This document shows, in pieces, positions 23,796-33,282 of a DNA stretch of 64,000 nt; the first letter of the stretch is position 1, and each line of letters starts with the position of its first letter. The notes below the pieces were generated by a model. That model made no database searches and was not told the origin of the DNA. It worked only from the letters and a program-made list of their open reading frames with translations. Position numbers and translations under genes: made by a program. Source of the DNA: Rhypophila decipiens. Lineage: Eukaryota > Ascomycota > Sordariomycetes > Sordariales > Naviculisporaceae. Location of the stretch: positions 186,001-250,000 of the forward strand of contig MU858081.1 in assembly GCA_033297075.1 (NCBI GenBank), in the 5' to 3' direction.

Positions 23796-25058
23796 TGATT
23801 TCTGGACTGGCGATGTTGAGTGAGTCAATTTGTTTGGGCGAATTGGATACTTACCCGTGTCGCATTTGGGTGACGAGGAAATTGGTCTGGGAATCTAATT
23901 AGTGCTGGATGGTCTGATATTTGAGCGTCAATATCCCCACAGTTAAATATAATGATTCTATATTTTCTTTCGAAATTCCGAGCTTCACCATGTACAGTTT
24001 GAAATTCGTCGATTATAAGCTCCAGGTTCGGCTGAGCATAAGGGATGATAATCAAGCCGGCTTCATGGCTCAGTGGATCAAGGTGCAGTGGATCAAGGTT
24101 CAGTTCACGTAAGTTTGTCACCCATTAGCCAGACTCCCTCAACCTGTCGCAATATTACTCCTTTTGACTCATGGAAGTCTTCCTCGTCGTCGTGATTGCA
24201 ACACCTGTAAGAGTTTCGTACTCCACAGAGACCCCACTGTTGACCAATCAGCTTCGTCCACTTGCAAGGCTTGCTGTGGGTCACTTGTAGTGCTCATGAT
24301 GTTCACCATTAGTGTGAGGATTGAGCCCAAGGCTCGGACGGATTTTCAAAATGGACGTTATGGGTCGAACAGTTGGTCTTGCTTCTGCGCCCTTACATTG
24401 TCTTGTCCATCACGCGATGCGTCAAGGTCTGCAGCGATATGAGGAACGGAGTAATTAACCACAGTCTGGGGAAACAAGATGTATCATAACCAAGGACAGA
24501 GTCCTATAATCATCAGATATTGTGAATCATGCACCAAGTAATAAAACGAGTCCGATGTCCGTCCGATTTCTGCACACTATCCAATTTTACTTTTGGCTGT
24601 CATAATCTCCCGCTAGCAAATGAGCTTGTCCATATTGCGTCTCTCGAATCTTACTTTTAAGAGACGAATGACTTTGCTGATGGACAATCTCATTGCGCTG
24701 TATCATAAACAATGGGATAGAGGCCCACGAGTGTTACGCAATGGGCCATCCAAGAGGCTGCCTTTTCTGGGTGAATATGGAGACATACTCACAGCGAGGA
24801 GACCGAGGAACGATTGAGCATTGTTCTTGGAGGTCTCTGTATATATATTTCTACCTCCCAGCAAAGACGGACTGTCCTCTCATTTGGCTTCTCCCATCAT
24901 CCTCAGGATCCTCAGCATCCTCTACATCAGACCTTCATAAAGACACTTCGACCTACTACTTTATACATTACCAGCAAACTTTGTGCTCGCCTTGCCCGTC
25001 CACAGGCTCACCACCATCAACTCAACTGTCTCTTCTGCTGCGAAGCTGCGAAGTCAAC
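23796..25058. other. Intergenic stretch with a small tandem repeat and a TATA box
   Basis: About 1.3 kb. Around 24070-24098 the 14-mer CAGTGGATCAAGGT occurs twice in tandem with one further partial unit. A TATA-like run (GTATATATATTT) at about 24838-24850 lies about 210 bp upstream of the next ATG. No gene supported. Confidence 0.5.
24838..24850 (+). promoter_or_regulatory. Possible TATA element upstream of MC-family gene 1
   Basis: GTATATATATTT, about 210 bp before the ATG at 25059, is the only strong TATA-like sequence in this promoter. Assignment is by position only. Confidence 0.35.
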
Positions 25059-26138
25059 ATGTGTGTCTTCATCACGATCCGTACACAGCCGTGTAACATC
25101 CATGGTATTTCTTTCAAGGTGCCAAAAGATCACCCAAGCAGAGACAAAGATAGGCTACTCGATGTCTACACGCGGCCAGTCATTTTCTGTGAGCATTGGG
25201 ATCCAGCCAAACAGGAATGCAAAGCCAAGAAGCGGACGGCGCACAAAAAGATTATGATCTACACAGCCTACCCCGTAACTTGTCAAGCTTGCAGAGACCA
25301 GTACGACAAGGAGCTGAAGGAAGTAAGAGAAGGCTTCACCAAAAGGTTCTTTGCAGACGCCGCAGAAAAAAAACCGAAAGCCAATTTGCGTATTCCGCCA
25401 GCCTGGGTCTACGTACTGTATGAGGCTTGGCGTTTCAACCACGCTGTTATGGCTCCCGGAGCTGCAGAGAGGGTCCAGAGCGAGAAGGTGTTTGGTGCGA
25501 CCTGGAGACAGGAAGTCGATGAAGTTGCGGAGAGAATTCTAGCCGGTATCAAGCCTGGAGAGAATTATGAAAACATCGAATTATACAAGGTTAAGAACTT
25601 GAAAGTTTTTGAGTATAATCGGTACAAGGCAGAGGCCACCGTGAGGATAGGTTATGCAATCCAGGTCTTCGACGCCCTGGGTAAAAGGCACAATTCTCAA
25701 GAGATAATCGACAAGGGCGACGAGCTTTGGGAGAAACACAAATGGCATGTCCTTTATTCGAGCCAGCCCAAGGCATTGGCCGAAGATCGGAGAGCGTGGA
25801 GGGCCCAAAATTGGAACAAGAATAAACAGGATTATGACAAACCCGAACCGACAGTAGGGACCATCACGTCTCTGGGAGATTTTAGCAGTATAGTAAACGG
25901 AATGGTTAACAATCCTAGCGTCGTCGGCGGGAGCGGTCAAGGCTCCATCTTGCGGCCGCAGAGCAGCAGCAGCAGCAGCAGCAGCAACGATATATACAAC
26001 GCATCTGATCAGGATAACAAGAAGTCTAGTCGTTCTAGCAAGTCACATGAGAAGAAGGGCGGCCACGGTAGCAGCAAGGACAACAAGGGCAAGGGGAAGG
26101 ACAAGAGCGGCAGCTCAGGTTCCGGGCTTATTTTCTGA
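25059..26138 (+). CDS. Hypothetical protein, MC-start / YPxxCxxC family, member 1 (359 aa)
   Basis: Unknown function. The frame extends upstream, but the ATG at 25059 (tcaacATGTGTG) aligns with the MC starts of the two paralogues downstream. The N-terminal 90 residues hold regularly placed cysteines: MC at the start, C12, VIFC, a further QEC and YPVTCQACRDQY, suggesting a small zinc-bound or disulfide-stabilised module. The middle is charged and helical. The C-terminus is low complexity: a run of about nine Ser encoded by an AGC microsatellite (25963-25985), then Lys/Ser/Gly-rich sequence ending GSGLIF. There is no signal peptide or membrane segment, so it is probably intracellular. Confidence 0.75.
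   Translation: MCVFITIRTQPCNIHGISFKVPKDHPSRDKDRLLDVYTRPVIFCEHWDPAKQECKAKKRTAHKKIMIYTAYPVTCQACRDQYDKELKEVREGFTKRFFADAAEKKPKANLRIPPAWVYVLYEAWRFNHAVMAPGAAERVQSEKVFGATWRQEVDEVAERILAGIKPGENYENIELYKVKNLKVFEYNRYKAEATVRIGYAIQVFDALGKRHNSQEIIDKGDELWEKHKWHVLYSSQPKALAEDRRAWRAQNWNKNKQDYDKPEPTVGTITSLGDFSSIVNGMVNNPSVVGGSGQGSILRPQSSSSSSSSNDIYNASDQDNKKSSRSSKSHEKKGGHGSSKDNKGKGKDKSGSSGSGLIF
25963..25985 (+). repeat. AGC trinucleotide microsatellite (poly-Ser coding)
   Basis: About seven to eight AGC units inside MC-family gene 1, encoding a serine run. In-frame length changes are tolerated. Confidence 0.85.
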
Positions 26139-26847
26139 TATTAGTCACCACTAGTCATCCCAGCTATCACACTATTTAGGCCAACAAACGGAACCTGGCC
26201 ATCTAACCATCTTGAGGGCTCTGGAAGTTATTAATGATGGCTTCATTTCTTGGAAACATGCAGTGACTGGCTAGCATGTTTCAACTGGTGCTTATTGTTG
26301 GGAATCATCAACCAGGGAAGGCGGTAGGCTGTGGGTTGGCATGGCATGGACGATGTGTTGTTGCCAGTGCTGCAGAGGATTTTGGCTCTGTACGGTTTCC
26401 TTTTGCTTGCTGAATGCTGATTACTTGTCGATGGGTTTATTTCTACTATATGTCATGGAGGACATCATGGGCTCTGCATTCCCCTGTTTTTACACCATTT
26501 TCCTTTGTTCTGCGTTGCCTTTCTGCACTTTATCATGCTCACTATTGGTTTAATTTTCTAGGCGGATTTATAACACTGGGCTTATCTCGTTCTATTGCGA
26601 GTTTCTGTTTTGTTATTCGCTGAGCTTTTCATATATAGTGCTGCTTTCCCTTAGGCTACAGGTAGCTTACTTGCGGTTTGATGCTCCTGGATTTTCTTCC
26701 TCTGCTTCTCCTCCTTTTCTTTCATTACTATTCTATATCTTTATTCTGGTTTTCCTATGTCTCTTGTATTCTCTTTTCTCGTTGTTTATCCGGGGCAAAC
26801 GAAGGAATACTAATAGATCTTTTTAGTTACTTAGTTTTATATTGAGC
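26139..26847. other. Pyrimidine-rich 3' flank of MC-family gene 1
   Basis: From about 26390 to 26830 the + strand is markedly T/C-rich with few A or G. Small frames here are hydrophobic because of T-rich codons and are not credible genes. Confidence 0.5.
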
Positions 26848-27353
26848 ATTTCTACCCATATATCTCCCTTTTACTGCTCTTGCGTCCTCCCCTGCATATT
26901 GATGTATATCGTAGCTGGTAATTAAAGAGCCCCTATTCTGCCGTAAACAACTCTAATTCATATTAACTACCTTTGAACTAATAGTTGCTGTGCCCAACAA
27001 AGTCATTGCTATAGTAATTACCGTCGTCTAACCTGTATAACTGCTTTGCCTTTATTATACCGATCCGATGAACCCTCGTTAATCCAGCTATTTATACTGC
27101 TATTGTTAGACTTGACGTTCAGTTAAGGTTTTATAGCTGTACTCAACACTTCAACACCACGAAAAACATCACTAGATTTCACGATTTCACATCGTTGACG
27201 ACGAGCCTTAACGGCATACAAGAGGATGGTGGGGATCATCAAAGTAGGTGTGTTTACGCGTTAAAACACCCCTTTCTTATACAGTAGTTGCCTGTACCCT
27301 AACCCTAGAGGGGGGATGTAAGTGTAGTAAAGGGGGGATATACGAGTAGAAAT
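26848..27353 (-). mobile_element. MITE-like element, copy 2 (506 bp, inverted relative to copy 1)
   Basis: Bounded by ATTTCTAC at 26848-26855 and GTAGAAAT at 27346-27353. The two ends are inverted repeats over roughly 40 bp with mismatches: the left end reads ATTTCTACCCATATATC and the right end reverse-complemented reads ATTTCTACTCGTATATC. The interior is homologous to copy 1 over most of its length, including GTGATGTTTTTCGTGGTGTT, GGGTGTTTTAAC and GCTCTTTAATTACCAGCT on the minus strand. It is about 120 bp longer than copy 1. It carries AGGGTTAGGG on the minus strand at 27298-27307. No open frame. Confidence 0.7.
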
Positions 27354-28993
27354 GGTCTTTATATTTTTAGTTTCTTTTTTTACTATTACCCTTTTGGGAA
27401 TAATCTTAGTACCTATCCAAGAATACACAACAGGAACTACCCCGAGGACTACCTACAAGACCAGACCACATATACCTATATAACACTAAGATATAGACTA
27501 GAAGCTTTATAATTTAGAAATACTCCCTTTATTACCTATAAGTTATACCATCTTCTATTAAACTCCTTTCTAGAAAGCTCCCTAGTCAAGTAGTAGTCTT
27601 AGCCTATATCCTTAAATCCACTTGTATAAGTTACAACTGCAACATCCTATTTTCGCCAATTCTTTATTCTCATAGTGTCGTGAATGGATTCTTTCATTTT
27701 GAGAAGGGGTTTGAGATTTGGAATAATACTTGTATGAAAGTACTAGTACCTGCCCACGAGGGAGGGAATTTATCAAGTAGTATAGCCGTTTCCAACTACC
27801 TGACTTTTGCCCATTTCAATGCTATAACTCGTTGTATTTTTCTTTTCTTAACTTTAGTTTATAACTAGCTGTCTTCCTTGTAGTTTTAAGCAAGGGCGAC
27901 TGACCAATCAGACCAAATGTCTTAGAAGGCTACTAGTACATGTGGGTCCGGCCATGTTCGACGAGGAATCATCCACCTCGATAGGCTTATCTCAGTGCGT
28001 CTCTGGCTCTTGCCAAAGTTGACTATGTCGCATTGTGCGGGGCTGTGAAATTGATTTGTGAATAGACCGGCATAGGTTGGGAATATGACGTTTGTGCTGG
28101 TTGATGATCGGACATTTCTCGCCGGGGACTTTCGGATCAATGCTCCTTTTGTCAGCTGGGCCGAGAAATGTGTACCACGCAGGTCGACCAAGCTGTGACT
28201 GTGGCTAGTTAGCCAAGGATTGGAGATTTAGGTGATATTTTGGATGAACCAACAGTGTCTCATGGAAGCTGGAATAGAGCTGTTCCCATCGCTCACGCGC
28301 AACGTCCTAGACTTCACCGAGCGTCTCCTCCGTGACATCCACTGAGTGAACAAGTTAATAAGCAAGCTCCCGAGTGTCCCACAAAAGAGACGGGCCGACT
28401 GGAAAGGGGTTCGGGTTATAAGATGACAGGAGATAGCGAACTATGCACCTAATTCCTGAGCCCGTATAAAGTCCTGTGACTTGTAGACATCTATCTGATA
28501 TATCTAAGTTCTTGAACTAATTTCCTGCCTCGAGTGGACTATCACAATATGTCTCCCAGAGTAGCCTATTTCGAGGATAAATGACACCCTAAGTAGACAA
28601 TGTCCTACCAGCCTGTCACACCTTGAGGAACAGAGATGACCAGGAGGCCTGCAATGAGCAACTTGATGGGCAGGAGTATTGCGAATGAAGCATCCACGAT
28701 GATTGTTGCGAGTAGAAAGGAAAAGGAATGACAAGGTATCTACGAGGGACATGATCTATATAATGGTTTGTCCGAGGGAGGATGGATCTGTTCTCGCTTT
28801 TGTCTTCCTTACCATCTTCATCAGCTTCACCATCCTCACCATACTCCCACACGACCTCGCTCTACCGGACTACACATTGCTATTACCAGTATATCATTCA
28901 TTAGTCGACCCTACGTTGTTTGGCGCCCCAATTCACGTCTACAATCAGTAGCATCATCCGCCCGACAAATACTTCCACACCTCCGTCTTCACC
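27354..28993. other. AT-rich repeat-bearing spacer
   Basis: About 1.6 kb between MITE copy 2 and MC-family gene 2. The part 27355-27860 is strongly A/T-rich with many TA steps and contains the SINE-like copy at 27571-27667. The rest is ordinary. Only short, unsupported frames. Confidence 0.5.
27571..27667 (+). mobile_element. Diverged tRNA-derived SINE-like copy (mutated)
   Basis: Aligns by eye over about 97 bp with 30925-31020, sharing CTAGTC-AG-GTAGT-TTAGC-TA-TATC in the first half and GC-ACAT...TTCGC-AAT-CTTTAT at the end. Where the other copy has GTCGAGCGG this one has GTCAAGTAG, i.e. G-to-A and C-to-T changes as repeat-induced point mutation would give. Confidence 0.5.
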
Positions 28994-30031
28994 ATGTGCT
29001 TCTGTGGAAATGATGATTTACAGCTCGTCTGTATTCGCTACGCGATTCTTATGGGACCACGCCCCCCAACACAAGATGAGACTCGTCCGAATCCCCGAAC
29101 CGCACTCAACGACCCACAGCACCTAATGCACGGAACATCGCGAAACCAGATTTGGTTCCCCTATATCCAGCTGCATGGTCGAGGTCAGCATTGTGTGAGG
29201 GGACTCCAATATAGAGTGGAATACGTCTTCGACTACCCTTTCGCCTGCTTCAGCTGCCACTACACTTTCCGAGTACAAGTTATAGTGGAATTGGAGGTGT
29301 TTTCCAAGTGGTTCTTCACGGATGATCTCGAAAAGATCATAAGCGTCTCAAGTCCGACGATCTGGCACAGCATAGTGATGCTTGAGTGGCAGTCCGTCAC
29401 TAAAAGGCTCTGGGAAGACATCGGAAAGAAGGAGGAGCAAGTGAAGGGGACTTGGACATCCAAGATGAGCGACCTTCACCGAAGAGCATCTACGTCGCCT
29501 CCCGTCTACACAACTGACGACCTGGTCGACTTCCCTTATGTGGAAGTTGTGGATAGAGCGGAACGCATCACGTACAATTTTGGAGTAGCTGTCTCATTTA
29601 TCAGGGACAATCTCGCCGTGCTGCAGCCTCTAACGAGTCTAGCATCCCTCGAACATAATAACGCCCGCAATCAAAGAGATGAGCGCGTCTCCAAGTACGG
29701 GGACCGTCTTCTGCCGCTCTTGGAAAGAATCGTCCGAGATAATCGGCCTACCCCCGGGTCATTCGGAAGCCCCGACCCTCAACGACCATCATCTCGACCT
29801 CAGACCGGTGGCAACAACTCCAACGCTCAATATTCAGGATGGCCCCCTCAAGAATGGGGCGCAGAGGCTCAGACCTTCGGCGGCGGCCGCGGCACCGGCC
29901 TGGGCGCCCAGTTCGCGGGCCTGGGAATTAGCGGCGCCCGTGGCCCCAACAATAGTCCCGCGACGTCTGCATATTCCAGTGATCAGGAAAATCGATCCTC
30001 CCGTCGGGACAGACGCGAGCGGGAGAGTTAA
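28994..30031 (+). CDS. Hypothetical protein, MC-start / YPxxCxxC family, member 2 (345 aa)
   Basis: Unknown function. Single exon from the ATG at 28994 (tcaccATGTGCTTC). It starts MCFCGNDDLQLVC, has GQHCVRG and then DYPFACFSCHYTF, matching the YP-x2-C-x2-C motif of its two neighbours. The N-terminal part contains Asn/Pro-rich spacer sequence. A central helical region includes WFFTDDLEKIISV and WEDIGKKEEQVK. The C-terminus is Gly/Asn/Pro-rich and low in predicted order, ending RRDRRERES. No signal peptide or membrane segment. Same strand and orientation as members 1 and 3. Confidence 0.72.
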   Translation: MCFCGNDDLQLVCIRYAILMGPRPPTQDETRPNPRTALNDPQHLMHGTSRNQIWFPYIQLHGRGQHCVRGLQYRVEYVFDYPFACFSCHYTFRVQVIVELEVFSKWFFTDDLEKIISVSSPTIWHSIVMLEWQSVTKRLWEDIGKKEEQVKGTWTSKMSDLHRRASTSPPVYTTDDLVDFPYVEVVDRAERITYNFGVAVSFIRDNLAVLQPLTSLASLEHNNARNQRDERVSKYGDRLLPLLERIVRDNRPTPGSFGSPDPQRPSSRPQTGGNNSNAQYSGWPPQEWGAEAQTFGGGRGTGLGAQFAGLGISGARGPNNSPATSAYSSDQENRSSRRDRRERES

Positions 30032-30174
30032 AGCAGCAACAGCAGCAGCGGTAACCGTCGCCGGGATCGTCGTCGGAACCCGTGAAAGTGTGAAACTGCA
30101 TCTTGTGGCGGAACAAATATTTTAGGGCTCTGGAAGCCAGCTATTATGGTAATTCACATCAACATGAACACTTC

Positions 30175-30199
30175 TTTTTTTTTTTTTTTTTTTTTTTTT
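30175..30199 (+). repeat. Poly(T) run of 25
   Basis: Homopolymer T tract about 145 bp after the stop of MC-family gene 2. On the minus strand it would read as a poly(A) tail of a retroposed sequence, but no adjoining element was identified. Confidence 0.85.
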
Positions 30200-30924
30200 G
30201 AAACCTGCAATGGCGGCTGGACGGGAGTGCGGTTACGAGCTCCCAGGGTCCCAAGCATCTTGTGGGCGAGCTTGTGTGGTTCTCGCTGGTCCACTGGCAC
30301 TTCTTCTATTCCGGCACATCTCAGGATATGATAGGGATTTGGTTTTCTTATTTTTTCACCATCTTGATTGATATTTCGGTGTTATTCCTAGGGGGGTTCC
30401 TTTGTCTTTGGCTGACTGGGTTTCCCTCATCAATATTTCATACCGACATTCTTCCTATTTTCGTTTCTTTTTGGCATTTTCGTGGATCTTCTTCTCTATC
30501 CCCTGCCCCTTTGGCTTTTCTTGCTTACTATTATTTCCTCTTACACTTCATGTTACCTTGATAGTTCTCTTTTATCTCCCCGGCCTTTATTTCCTATTTT
30601 ACTCTTACCTCTTCTTTCATTCACATTGATTCCTACTTGCCGATCATTATTTCCTATATCTCACCAACCATTGATGGACTTGTTCGGTTGCTTAACTTGC
30701 TTGGGTTGATGGCCCCTTTTAATCTTTTTATTGTTATCTTTTGGGAGATTTCTTGGCGACTATTTAGGGACGTATCGTGGGAATCATCTTCAGCACTGCC
30801 CGGGAGGCCGGGCTATACGGATTTGCGCAATATCAATATGTAGGCTGGAACCTGTGTGATTAAGGACCGCCCTCTCATTCACCCCTAGGTAGTACTCTTC
30901 TTCCAAATCTTTTTTTTTTTTTTG

Positions 30925-31020
30925 GAGAGCCCGCTAGTCGAGCGGTAGTTTTAGCTTACGTATCTTGATGCACTTTGCATCGCAGGTACGAAATGCGACA
31001 TTATTCTTCGCAATCTTTAT
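30925..31020 (+). mobile_element. tRNA-derived SINE-like element
   Basis: TAGTCGAGCGG resembles the RNA polymerase III A box, and GGTACGAAATG about 45 bp later resembles the B box (GGTTCGANTCC) of a tRNA gene. It is preceded by a run of T (30910-30923). A second, more mutated copy lies at 27571-27667. A canonical tRNA fold was not achieved by eye, so it is called a SINE-like retroposon rather than a tRNA gene. Confidence 0.5.
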
Positions 31021-31969
31021 ATAGTTATTACAGCACAGAAACACTTTGAGCTAAATAAGTATATCATGGAAGTATAGATTAGAAGACGCCGTTTAGTCTA
31101 TTAGGACTCTGTAAATGTCTATTAGAGACCCCGACAACTAGGAACGCAACACACACAGGCACCAACACTCTGCTATAATGCGCTTTCTGGATACTTAGCT
31201 AGTCTGATACTTTTTTTTCTTTGCGCTGTTATCTTCGCAAAACGCTGTGTCCTCACCGAGCTGTCCTGTGTATTAATTAACGTCGTTTATATGTGGCTCG
31301 GCCAGTAAAACCACCTGATTTGGGAGTCTGTTTTGAGATTCGGAATATGTACAACATTCTTTCGGGGGTCTTGGCGCTTGGTAGTCAATATGAGGGGAGC
31401 ATTGAAGAGAATAGCCTGAGAAGACCATCAGAACCAACAATAGGGTCTCGTAATGACAAGAGACAGACTCAGTGTTGACTTCAACGTTGACATATTGCTC
31501 GAACCGTCGGCTTGTACGTCGAGGATTGCTGTTTTGTGATACAACAAGTACCCTCGCGACTGGGTTGATTGTTCAATATGTGCTATTCGCAAAGAGAGTT
31601 GCCCTTAGATCCTGAATCTTCCCAAATGTGTTTGACTTCCGATTCGTCATGAAAGTTGGGAAACAGCCTGTCAAACTGAATCCGACTGATTAATCCAGAC
31701 AGAAAAAAACAGACATGAACTTGAACCGAGCTTCTTGAAGAGACCTGAACTATTAACATCTGCTTAAGACCGTGAAGACCGCTTTCCTTGGACTTTTCCA
31801 TCGCAATCCTCTTCCTCCTCTCCGGCTAGACTGTACGAAACCTGTTCAAAATCATATCATCTACCTAGTCACGATTACCACTGCTTAGGATCCTATCCAC
31901 ACAACTACCACTCTCGGATACCTATTACCAGAATATTTGTCAGCGACCATAGTCCACTTTCCTACCACG

Positions 31970-32650
31970 ATGTGCTTCATACCAGATGTGATGTACGTGT
32001 GCGAGGATGGTCAACAACCCATAAGCGTCGGTGATGGACATCCTCCTACTAGGAGTGACCGCGATTATTACACAAAAGTCGTCCGTTACTGCGATGAGTT
32101 TGATGAAACCCGAGGACATGGATCCTGCGAGTATATGGCGCGCGATGAGGAGGTATCCCTCGGATATCCACTGGTCTGTGAGTTTTGCAGGCGACAGCTC
32201 TTCAGGGACATGGATAATGAATTCAACCGATTCCTCGACGAGGACTTGAATCCCCTAGCAGCATCTGAGACTTTTAAGCAGGTAGCCAGAGATGCATGGG
32301 AGACATTTTTCCAAGAATTGAAGACCGAGATCCTTGAAGCGTCAGAAGCTCTAAAGGAAGAATGGAAAGCATTGCTTGACAGCGTTGAACCAACTCGGGA
32401 AACACCCAGGTTTGGCGAGGTGGAACCCTTGGATTATACGTATTTCGTCCGCTGGATGCATCTATGCCGACAGGAGTTTAGGAACCTACTACAGGATCGT
32501 CATCTACTGTCCCCAACCTCCCGCGACCATCTTCTCACGATGCTTGAGAACGAAAACAACCTGAATCAGAGACAATGCGTCTCTAGGATGATAGAATTAC
32601 TTCGGAGGCAGCCTTTCCCGCGGGCTTCCAATGGCATCAGTCATCGATGA
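31970..32650 (+). CDS. Hypothetical protein, MC-start / YPxxCxxC family, member 3 (226 aa)
   Basis: Unknown function. I start it at the ATG at 31970 (cacgATGTGCTTC) rather than the in-frame ATG at 31937, because this gives the MC start of the family. It has MCFIPDVMYVC, VVRYCDEFDETRGHGSC and GYPLVCEFCRRQLF, aligning well with member 1 (VIFCEHWDPAKQEC and AYPVTCQACRDQY). The remainder is acidic and helical (EAWETFF-like, LLDSVEPTRETP, LLRRQPFP), and it lacks the low-complexity tail of members 1 and 2. It is the last gene before the biosynthetic cluster. Confidence 0.72.
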   Translation: MCFIPDVMYVCEDGQQPISVGDGHPPTRSDRDYYTKVVRYCDEFDETRGHGSCEYMARDEEVSLGYPLVCEFCRRQLFRDMDNEFNRFLDEDLNPLAASETFKQVARDAWETFFQELKTEILEASEALKEEWKALLDSVEPTRETPRFGEVEPLDYTYFVRWMHLCRQEFRNLLQDRHLLSPTSRDHLLTMLENENNLNQRQCVSRMIELLRRQPFPRASNGISHR

Positions 32651-33282
32651 TAGGACTGCTTGAAGGATACTCTGGCGATCCTGCTTTTCCCAAGTCAACA
32701 TCTGCGATACATGTAACTGGGAGTACTCGTCGCATATGTGTCCGTGTGACGACGACGACCCCGTTGGTGGAGTTCGATATGGCCAGGGGACAACCTGCAA
32801 TACAGTGTCTAACGAGTTTTTAAGACCTACTGGACTACTTCTCTAGTTTTGCGACCTGGTGCAGTGGCTATGGCTCTATTTTTGTTCTCCTTTCTGCCCT
32901 TTTCGTTCTTGGAGTGTTGTTTGTTTTGCATAGAGCTCAGGACCTTTCAGAGCCTGTTTTTTCCCAGCACGGTCTCTCGCTGACATCCTTTCTTCAGTGT
33001 TTTCTTAATTCACATCTCACCACATCCGCCTAATTCTTGTTTTTGCTTTATTGTGGCTTTTCTTCTTTTTGGAGTCATGGATATCTTTACTACGGCCTTT
33101 TCTATGGAAGGTGACGTCCTAGACGTTAGTATCTGTTGCCGCAGTCCGTAAGTCCTTTCTTATTGGTGGTTGGTTACACTTTGTATTAGACTCTTAATTA
33201 AATCAATGCTCAGAAATCGTTACCCAAATATGATCCTGTTCCTCTTTCTTTCTTATCAGGCGCTGGTCAGGCCGGACACTGT
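32651..33282. other. Intergenic stretch, pyrimidine-rich, cluster edge
   Basis: Convergent 3' flanks of MC-family gene 3 and PKS-A. The stretch 32830-33120 is T/C-rich like the flanks of the other two family members. No gene supported. Confidence 0.5.

Larger units (their letters stand above)
30032..31969. other. Spacer with poly(T), pyrimidine-rich tract and SINE-like copy
   Basis: About 1.9 kb. It contains a run of 25 T (30175-30199), a T/C-rich tract at 30340-30760 much like the one after MC-family gene 1, and the SINE-like element at 30925-31020. No supported gene. Confidence 0.5.

Noticed and set aside
24693..25058. 122-codon N-terminal extension of MC-family gene 1
   Set aside because: Frame is open by chance across the TATA-like element; the paralogues start at the conserved MC.
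30925..31020. Functional tRNA gene
   Set aside because: A and B boxes are recognisable but I could not draw a proper acceptor stem or anticodon arm, and a diverged second copy exists; called SINE-like instead.
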